DNA from: Sphingobacteriales bacterium
GTDB taxonomy: Bacteria > Bacteroidota > Bacteroidia > Chitinophagales > UBA2359
Direction: 5' to 3'
Assembly: GCA_016706405.1 (NCBI GenBank)
Contig: JADJJT010000001.1
Location: 1,429,501-1,493,500, forward strand
Length of the DNA stretch: 64,000 bases
In this document: in pieces, positions 17,669-26,600 of the stretch
How the letters are laid out: every line of letters begins with the position of its first letter
Numbering within the stretch: position 1 is the first letter of the stretch
The notes under the pieces: model-generated
Database searches by the model: none
What the model saw: only the letters and a program-made list of their open reading frames with translations
What the model was told of the DNA's origin: nothing
Program-made: the position numbers and the translations under genes

Positions 17669-18280
17669 ATGTTGGAAATTAGATCTTCTTTTTTATTTTT
17701 ATTGTGGTTTTGTCTTTTTTTTATATCCGGATTTTGCACCGCCCAAACCACCCAAGAAGCCCACACGTTTTTCGAAAAAGTTCCCAAACAATATTCGTTC
17801 GATATTGGTTATAGGTACTTGTTTAAATCGAATTTTGAACAAACAACAGCCCAAGGTTATGGCGCTGTTTTCGATTACGCATGGCAATTTTCCGGATTTT
17901 TAAAAAAATCTGCCGTTTATTTATCTGTTCCTTTAGGTTATACCTATTTTCCGGGCAATAAAACCGATTCGTTGCAACCATCGTACAAAATGTTACAATA
18001 TGGTTGGATAATACGGCATCATTTTAAACGCAATAAACTTGCCAAAATTATGCCCTTTGCTTCGTACTCGTTAATTCTAAACCAACTTAAAATTGGCAAT
18101 ATTGAGGGGCGCACCTTTGGCCACCTTACCCAATTTGATTTTGGATTTAGTTTTAATAACCACAAAAAATGGAAACCTTTTGTAAAAATTGGCTACGGCA
18201 TTACAAGGTTTCCGCGCCTTGGCGGCAGTGGGCAACACATGCACCATGTTGAAGCCAGAGTTGGCATGCGATTTAAATAA
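17669..18280 (+). CDS. Predicted outer-membrane beta-barrel protein
   Basis: This 203-residue protein has a signal peptide (LEIRSSFLFLLWFCLFFISGFCTAQ). Alternating hydrophobic/aromatic strands follow, such as YSFDIGYRYLF, AVYLSVPLGYTYF, FDFGFSFNNHKKWKPFVKIGYGITR, and it ends in a terminal strand VEARVGMRFK with the C-terminal aromatic-plus-one pattern. These are signs of a small outer-membrane barrel of about eight strands. No specific family was recognised. A TATCTTTG -7 element at 17620-17627 may drive it, but no clear -33 element was found at the right distance. Confidence 0.6.
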   Translation: MLEIRSSFLFLLWFCLFFISGFCTAQTTQEAHTFFEKVPKQYSFDIGYRYLFKSNFEQTTAQGYGAVFDYAWQFSGFLKKSAVYLSVPLGYTYFPGNKTDSLQPSYKMLQYGWIIRHHFKRNKLAKIMPFASYSLILNQLKIGNIEGRTFGHLTQFDFGFSFNNHKKWKPFVKIGYGITRFPRLGGSGQHMHHVEARVGMRFK

Positions 18281-18433
18281 GTTCATATTATACACTTATA
18301 CGAACATACCTAATTTGTTGTGGTTTAAGAGAAGTAAAAAGGCGTAAAAAGCAATAATTAACAGCAGCGTATAATTTTTGCCTTACAACCTAATTATAAA
18401 TATAGCTTAAAACAAACTAATTTTACGCCTCAA

Positions 18434-20500
18434 ATGGCCATATTAAAAAAAAGTGTGGCAGGGCGTTTTTATTGGTTGCTAATAAGCATAGTTTGCCTGT
18501 TAGCTGCTGCTTTATTGGCCGGTTTTGCCAACTACCATATTCATTCTTTGTTAGCTGCCAACACCCTGTATATAGTAGGTTGTGTGGCAATATTGTACTT
18601 TTTTGAACGCGACTCGCGCCAGGCACAATTACACGATTGGCAAGCCCTAATGCAACGGAGTCTTTATGTGGGGGGCGCTATTTCGGGGGTAGCCTTATTG
18701 CACAACTACCTAAAAACTGAAATTTTAGCCCCCAGTATTAAGTCCGGAGGCGAGGTAATGGTTTTTAATTGGCCATATACTTTTGAAGGGATAACCGCTG
18801 CGGCAAGTTTTGCCTTTTTTGCGCATACTCTTATTGTTTTTCGGCGGCTAATTTACCAAAAACGAAGTTCGGCCATTGTGCAACGCTGGAATTTAATACT
18901 TTTAATTATGGCCATTATAGCTGTTGCTTCGTTGCAAATACTGCCCATACCCATTTTTGTAAATATTGTATTGCTTATTACTGGCGTAATTACCGGCGCT
19001 TTTTTGGGCGTGCGCATAAATTGGATTGTACTACTAAATTACAACGAAAAACTTAAAATGGGCGGCATAATGGTGCTACTTATTTTAATGGCAGGTGTAA
19101 TTTTAAACGAATGGATAGTGCTAAATTGCCCTGCTTTTATTTTGAACCCTCCTGAACAGAATAATTTTCAGGTTTTTGTAATGGCGGCAGTTGTTTTTTA
19201 TGCCGTTTTTGCCACACTTGGTCTTGGCTTTAATTTGCCATTAGCATCGGCCATTGAAGCCCAACGCCAAGAAATACGCAGTTTTCAAGAAATATCCGGA
19301 GCTATTAACCGCGAAAGTATCGAGCAAATTATAACCCGCATTTTTAAACTATGTTGTAACCAACACCCCGACAATGCCGGATGGCTGCTTTGGCCCAGCC
19401 ATAAACAATTATATTTGCGCCACGAAATTGATTTGATAGATGCACAAGTTTTAACGTTAAGGTGTCAAATTGAAACATGGCTCGAAAAAGCCGACAAACC
19501 CTATTTTTACGAACGCAACCTCGAAAAAGCCAAACTTAATACCGGACTTAATAACCCTTACAATTCGTTATTAGTACTACCTCTATTTACCACCGAAGGC
19601 ACTTTTATTGCCGCTATATGTTTAGTACAAACTTACGCTAATGCCTTCGATTTACCCGCTATTAATGGCTTAGTCAGCTATATTGAACAAGGTCGAATTG
19701 CTTACCAAAATACCCACCTTTTGCAACAAAGTGCAGCCAACGAACGGCTAAGGCAAGAGGTAAAAATAGCCACCCAAATACAACAAGCACTACTGCCCCG
19801 CAATTTTCCTGATAGCAATTGGTTTGAAATGGCCGCCTACGCCCGTAGCGCCAGCGAAGTAGGCGGCGACTATTACGATTTTTATCAGCCAACGCCCCAA
19901 CAATTAGCCGTAGTTATCGGAGACGTATCGGGCAAAGGCATTTCGGCAGCGTTTTATATGGCACAACTTAAAGGCATATTTCAAAGTATAAGTCCAACGG
20001 TGCAAAACCCCACCCAATTTTTGCAGCAGGCAAATGTAGCAGTTAGTGCTTGTTTAGGCCGCAATAGTTTTATTACCTTAACTTATATATTGTTCGATGC
20101 CGAGGCAAACAAAGCAATATGGACCAGAGCGGGGCATTGCCCAACAGCTTTCTTCCGGATGAAAACTGCTGCCAGCTATTTGCCTGGCGAGGGAGTGGGC
20201 TTGGGCATAATTCGCAATACCAGCTACAACAACTTTATTGACACCCAACAACAAACCCTACAACCCAATGATGTATTTGTGCTTTATACCGATGGGCTTA
20301 TTGAAGGTCGAAACCCCCAAACAAACGAACTTTGGGGCTACGAAAACCTTAAAAATTGCCTAAGCAAAAACGCTCATTTAAACAGCGCAGACATTAAAAA
20401 TGCTATTGTTGAGGCATTTATTGAGTTTACTCAAAAAACGCCCACCGATTTTTTAGACGACGATACCACCCTTGTTGTGATAAAAATTAAAGCAAACTAA
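18434..20500 (+). CDS. Membrane-bound SpoIIE-type (PP2C) serine phosphatase
   Basis: This 688-residue protein has seven or eight membrane helices in residues 10-275, a GAF-like sensory segment (about 290-435), a short coiled linker (NERLRQEVKIATQIQQALLP) and a C-terminal PP2C-SpoIIE domain. Metal-binding motifs are ASEVGGDYYDFY, VIGDVSGKGISAAFYMAQLKG, VLYTDGLIEGRN and DDDTTLVV. Such RsbU-like enzymes dephosphorylate anti-sigma antagonists or other serine-phosphorylated switch proteins in response to signals. No cognate anti-sigma or STAS gene lies next to it. The ATG at 18434 places the first helix right after a short basic start. Confidence 0.9.
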   Translation: MAILKKSVAGRFYWLLISIVCLLAAALLAGFANYHIHSLLAANTLYIVGCVAILYFFERDSRQAQLHDWQALMQRSLYVGGAISGVALLHNYLKTEILAPSIKSGGEVMVFNWPYTFEGITAAASFAFFAHTLIVFRRLIYQKRSSAIVQRWNLILLIMAIIAVASLQILPIPIFVNIVLLITGVITGAFLGVRINWIVLLNYNEKLKMGGIMVLLILMAGVILNEWIVLNCPAFILNPPEQNNFQVFVMAAVVFYAVFATLGLGFNLPLASAIEAQRQEIRSFQEISGAINRESIEQIITRIFKLCCNQHPDNAGWLLWPSHKQLYLRHEIDLIDAQVLTLRCQIETWLEKADKPYFYERNLEKAKLNTGLNNPYNSLLVLPLFTTEGTFIAAICLVQTYANAFDLPAINGLVSYIEQGRIAYQNTHLLQQSAANERLRQEVKIATQIQQALLPRNFPDSNWFEMAAYARSASEVGGDYYDFYQPTPQQLAVVIGDVSGKGISAAFYMAQLKGIFQSISPTVQNPTQFLQQANVAVSACLGRNSFITLTYILFDAEANKAIWTRAGHCPTAFFRMKTAASYLPGEGVGLGIIRNTSYNNFIDTQQQTLQPNDVFVLYTDGLIEGRNPQTNELWGYENLKNCLSKNAHLNSADIKNAIVEAFIEFTQKTPTDFLDDDTTLVVIKIKAN

Positions 20501-20614
20501 AATACTTTTTTCTTGGATGCTTTATTGGAAATAAAAAACCTGTTAATAGTTTTCTCCGGAAACGAATTTGCAATATCTGGGTAAAATCTAACCTAAAAGG
20601 CGTATTCTGCAGTT

Positions 20615-23600
20615 TTACCGCAGCAAGGTAACATTTCCTTTTTGTACCTCTTTCGATCCGTCATAATAATACACCACAGCATAGTAAACAAATACGGCAA
20701 CCTCACAAATTTGCTCCTTATATATGCCATTCCATCCGGTAGTTAGCGGTACGCTTTCTACTTTAAACACCTGTTCGCCCCAACGGTTGTAAATCATTAA
20801 ATCAATTTGGGCAATATTAAATCCATCTATTTTAAAAATATCGTTCACCCCATCATTATTTGGGCTAAAAGCGTTAGGTATCACAAAACTGTTAGGATGT
20901 TTAACTGTAATTTTTACTGTATCGGCTGCTTTACAACCATATTCATCTTGTAAAGCAATATAATACCAACCTGTTGCCGATGGCGTAACTGTTGGGCTAA
21001 CCTCGTTGCTGCCGGCAATACTTGTAGGCAACGGAACTAATGGGTGTGCTGGGGGTTCATAGGCATCGTCCCACAAATAGGTCAATTCGCCGTTTAGCAC
21101 CGAACTACCCGTTGTTTCCAACACTACCGACTCGCCATACCAAACAGTTTGGTCGTCAATTGTTTGCACGTGCGCCGCCGAAACTCCCACCTCTTCTTTT
21201 GCCGTACTGCTACAACCATTGGCATTAATGGTCAATAAAACAGGCAACCACCCGGTTTCTTCCGGATAAATTGTATGTGGCCCAAAGCCTTCAAAAGTGG
21301 CGGTACCCACTTGCCAAAGCAGCTCAGCATTAGCAGGGGCAATTCCGGTAAATTCCAATACAAGCGCATCGCCTAAGCAAATAACGGGCGTATTAGCAAA
21401 AGCAGCAACAGGCATTTCGTAAACCGTTATTAATATATCTGTAGAATAAGGACAGCCAAACTCATTACTGTATTGATATATGATTTGGTGTGTTCCTGCG
21501 CCAGCCAAACTGGGGTCAAATAATCCGGACGCAGAAACCCCCTTGCCACTAAACGTACCTCCTTGCGGGGTTGCTATTAACTGTACGGGTGTATCGGCTT
21601 GGCAATAACTTGGCTCAAAACCGGTAATAACAGGGTCAATTGGCTCGCATGGAAGGGTGGTGCATATTACCGTTAAAGGTTCTACTAAGCCACAAACTGC
21701 CGGCAACCCAGGAGTTATAGTAACACTTACGGCAGTATTAGGCAGCAAATCGGTTACGGTATAACTATTGGTGTTAGCGGGCAAGGTGAGGGGCGAGTTG
21801 GCATCTATAATAACTTCGTAAAATAAGACACCGGTTGGCGTTGTCCATTCAACGGTTATGGTTTGGCCCGTTGCTTCACTACAATTTAAGGTAAACGCAG
21901 GCAATATACCCTCGACAATCACGTTAGCAGTAATTTGACAGCCCCAAGCATCCGTAACAGTAACAACATAATTGCCAGGTGGCAAATTAGTAGCGGTAGC
22001 CGTTGTTTGAGGCGGTGTTGTGTTCCATTCAAAACTATATGGCAGTTGCCCCCCCGTTGCCACTACTGTAGCACTACCCAAAGATTCTGCGCAGGGCGTA
22101 GGCATTGCGCTTATACTATCAAGAGCTACACCCGGCAGGTCTGGAATAACAAAGTCAATAGTAGCGGTACAGCCCATGCCGTCGGTAACGGTAACACCAT
22201 AATTTCCGGATGCCAAACCCAATGCTTCCGGATTATTTAAATTTGCATCGTGGCTCCAGGTAAATGTATAATTGCCATCGCCGCCCGTTGCTGTTACGCT
22301 GGCTATGCCATTGGCTTGTGCGCAATGCGTTGGTGTTGTTTGCTCAAGCGATAAAACAGGGCTGTCGGTATTACTTATATCGAATGATACAGCGGCGGTG
22401 CAGCCATTGCCATCGGTAACGGTAACACTATAATTTCCGGATGCCAAACCCAATGCTTCCGGACTATTTAAACTTGCATCGTGGCTCCAAGAAAATGTAT
22501 AATTGCCATCGCCACCAGTAGCTAACACAGTCGCTGTGCCATTTGCTTGGTTGCAGGTGGCCATTTTGGAAGCTATTACACTTAAATTTGGCCCAAGTAT
22601 ATTATCAACTGTTGCATTTGCAAGCGAAGTACAGCCATTGCCATCGGTAACGGTAACACTATAATTTCCGGAGGCTAAATCCATTGCTTCCGGACTATTT
22701 AAATTTGCATCGTGGCTCCAAGTAAACGTATAATTGCCATCGCCACCAGCAGGAAAACTGGTAATACTACCCAAGTTTTGGTTACAAAAATCGTTGGTAG
22801 CGTTTGCGCTAATAGATGGTCCTTCGATGAATGGAACTTCGGCATTAATAACCGCTTTACAGCCCATGCCATCGGTAACGGTAACACTATAATTTCCGGA
22901 GGTTAAAGCTAAGGCTTCCGGACTATTTAAACTTGCATCGTGGCTCCAGGTAAACGTATAATTGCCATCGCCACCGGTAGCTGTAACTAATATGCTGCCA
23001 TTGTTTTGGCTACAAATTTCGGGATTAATTTGAATAATACTTAAAGTTGGTGCATTGGCATCTTTAATTTCAAAGCTAAGGTTCGCAGCGCAACCAACGG
23101 CGTCGGTAACTGTTATTTGATATAGCCCTGCAAGTAAATTTTGAGCTGTTTCGGCAGAGGCTACGTTGGGCAACCAAGCCCAAGTATAGCCGCCTGTGCC
23201 ACCATCGGCAAGTAAAGTTGCCATTCCGTCGGCTTGCCCACAACTTGAATTAGTAGTGCTAACTACGGTAAGACTTGGGCCAGGAATGTCGTTGATTATA
23301 GTGTCGAGCACAACCTGGCAGCCTAAGGCATCGGTAATAGTTAGGCTATATGCGCCGGCGGCAAGGCTTAGCTGATTAGGGCCAACTAAATTTGAGTCCG
23401 ACCAGTTGAAACTTAAAGGCAAAGTGCCACTTGTAGTAGTAACGGATATAGAGCCGTCGGATTGGCCGCAATGTGCATCGGTGGTGGTTAGGTTTGCCCC
23501 AGCACCTGGCGAGTCAGTCAGCAAAACAGTTAACTCGGCAATGCAGTTGTTTGCATCTATAGCCGATATGGTATAAACACCGGGAGGCAAATTATTAGCC

Positions 23601-26600
23601 GAGCTTTGTCCATTATTATCCACATTGGGCAGCCAAGTTATGTTTACGCCATTACTGCCTCCAATTACTTCTATCTCAATGGCACCATTATTTTGCGAAC
23701 AAGTAGGGTTCGCTTGACTCAGCAAATTTATAGTTGGCCCCGCTGCTTGTGTAATATTAAAACTTGCAATGGCAGTACAATTTTTACCATCGGTTAATGT
23801 AACTGCATACGCACCTGCATCTAAATTGTTGGCAGTTGGGTTGTTTAACAAGGCATCATGGCTCCAAGTGAAGGTAAAAGGCGCAGTACCTCCCGAAAAA
23901 TTAACCGTAGCTGCCCCATTTTTATTGCCACAAATGGCATTTACAATATCAATACTTGTAATAATCGGTGCTTCTAAACTCAATACGGTTAAATCAACGG
24001 TTGCCGAGCAACCTTTAGCATCGGTAACTGTTATAGTGTAATTACCTGAAGCAATATTATTAGCTGTAGTGCTGTTAAGCGCAGGGTTATGGCTCCACGC
24101 ATAAGTAAGAGGTGCAGTTCCACCTTGTCCGTTAACGGTGGCACTTCCATCAGACAGGTTACATCCGGCCGGAGTAGTGCCAACAACGGTAAGTGTAGGA
24201 GCAGCTTCTTCGTCTAAATTAAAATTAATAGCGGTGCTACATCCGTTTTCATCGGTAACTGTTACGCTGTAACTCCCTACTGGTAAGCCGGTAGCATCTG
24301 GGCCAATTAATGCGGCATCATGGCTCCATGCAAACAACAAATTGCCATTACCACCAGTAGCTGTTACCGTTGCTGCACCATTAGCTTGGCCGCAGTTAGC
24401 TTTATTTATAGAAGTAAGCGCTAAAGAAGGTCCGGGCGAATCGGCAATTTCAAGAGTTGCCGAGGCTGAGCATCCATTGGCATCGGTAACGGTAACACTA
24501 TAAAAACCGGGCATTTTTCCGGATAGCATACTGCCTGTTTCGCCACTCGACCAAATCAAAGCCAATGTCCCTGTGCCGCCCGAGGCATTGACTTCGGCAC
24601 TACCGTTGGCTTGCCCACAGGTAGCGTTTTGTTGTTGCGTAATAGCAATTTGTGGCGCACCTAAGTCCGAAATATCCGCGCTGACAATAGTTTGGCAGCC
24701 AGCAGCATCAGTAACGGTTACAACATAGGTTCCTGCTTTTAATCCGGATAGGTTGGCTGAGTTTTGACCGTTATCCCAAGCATAGTTATAAGGTGTTAAT
24801 CCGCCTGTTACCGATAAATTAGTAGTTCCGTCGGCTTGTCCGCAGCTCGAAGGTGTGGTAGCAACCGATACAGTAGGTGGCAACGAATTGTTTAAAGTAA
24901 AAGTTTTAATGTCGCTGCAACCAAAAGCATCTGTTACAGTTAGGTTATATACACCTGCACTAAGGTTAGTACGTGTGTTGGTGTTAAGTAAAATATTATC
25001 GGCCCATTGATAAGTGTAGGGTTCAAGGCCACCTGTTACTTTTACCTCTATTTGACCATTTGTTTGCCCGCAGGCTTCGTCAGTAGTTAAAACGGGTGCA
25101 ATTTTGGGGCCGGCTTGGTTATTTACCTTTGCCGTAAGCGTTGCAATACAGTTGTTAGCATCAATAACGGTAACACTATATGCCCCCGCTTTTATGTTTA
25201 AGGCATCGCTGGTATTTAAGGCCAAATCGTGAGACCATGAAAACTTAAGCGGTGCTGTTCCTCCGGAAGCATTTACTTTTATTGAGCCGTCAAAACTATC
25301 GCAATGGGCGTCAACCACTTCAATTAAACTAAGATTTGGCCCAGGCGAGTCGGTTATTTCAAAACTGGCTTCGTCGGTACAGCCAGCGGCATCAGTAACG
25401 GTAACGCTATACGTACCTGCGCTGATATTGTTTAATAATCCGGAGTTATTGATTGCCGGAGACCAAGTATAAGTTAAAGCACCTGAACCGCCATTAGCAG
25501 TTACCTCAATCAAGCCGTTGCTTTTGGTGCATTTTTCGTTTATTAGATTGACCAAACTTAGCTCGGGTGGCAAAATGGGCAATATTTCAAAACTCATAGT
25601 ATCTTGGCAGCCAAAATTATCGGTAACTGTTATTTGATAGTTGCCTGTGGTTAATCCGGTGGCCTGTGGGCTATTTAGCAGGGGGTCGTGCGACCATATA
25701 AATAACAACTCGCTTAAATTTGTATTTCCTAAGTGGTTTAGTTGTACGGTGGCGGTGCCATTATTTTGTTCGCAGTAGTTTGGTGTTACAACTATTTGGG
25801 CAATGATGGGCGCAGGCAAATCAGGAATAGTTAGGGTGGTATCTGTGGTACAACCCCGCTCGTCAATAACTACTAAATTGTAGGTGTTGGCGCTTAATCC
25901 GGAAATATAGGTACTATTTCCTATGTCCGGGGTCCATTGATAGGTTAGGTTGCCCGTTCCGCCTAACGCCACCACATTTAAACTGCCATCGGTTTGCCCA
26001 CAGTGCGAAGGGCCAATGATGGCACTTATAATTTGTGGGGCTGGGTCGGTAGGCACTGTAATAGCTGTTGTAACAACGCAACCTATTGAGTCGGTAACTG
26101 TAACAGAATAACTACCGCCCAATACACCACTTATTGAGTCGAGGCCGTTCCATGCCGGATAAGACCAAGTAAACAGCAAAGGGCCTGTGCCACCCGATGC
26201 GCTAACTTCAATACTGCCAATGCCTTGACCGCAGGCATCGTTAATAACTGTAATAGCGTCTATTTGAGGAGGTGGTAAAGCCACAATTGTAGCCGTCATT
26301 TCTACTGTGCAGTTATGAATATCGGTAGCAGTAATTGTATAAGTGCCGGGGGCAAGACTATCAGCAAAAGCAGTTGTTTGGTTAGGCAGGCCGCCCCATA
26401 TATAGACATAAGGAGGGCTGCCTTGCGTTACGAACACTTCAATAGTGCCATTGTTTTGCGCACAAATAGCAGGAGTTACAATAGGCAGGCCAGCAATTGG
26501 GCCTGCAACAGAGTCAATAACGGCCAAAGACGAGTCTTTACAGCCATTAACATCGGTAACGGTTACATAATAAGTGCCCGAGTTTAATCCGGAAACATTA

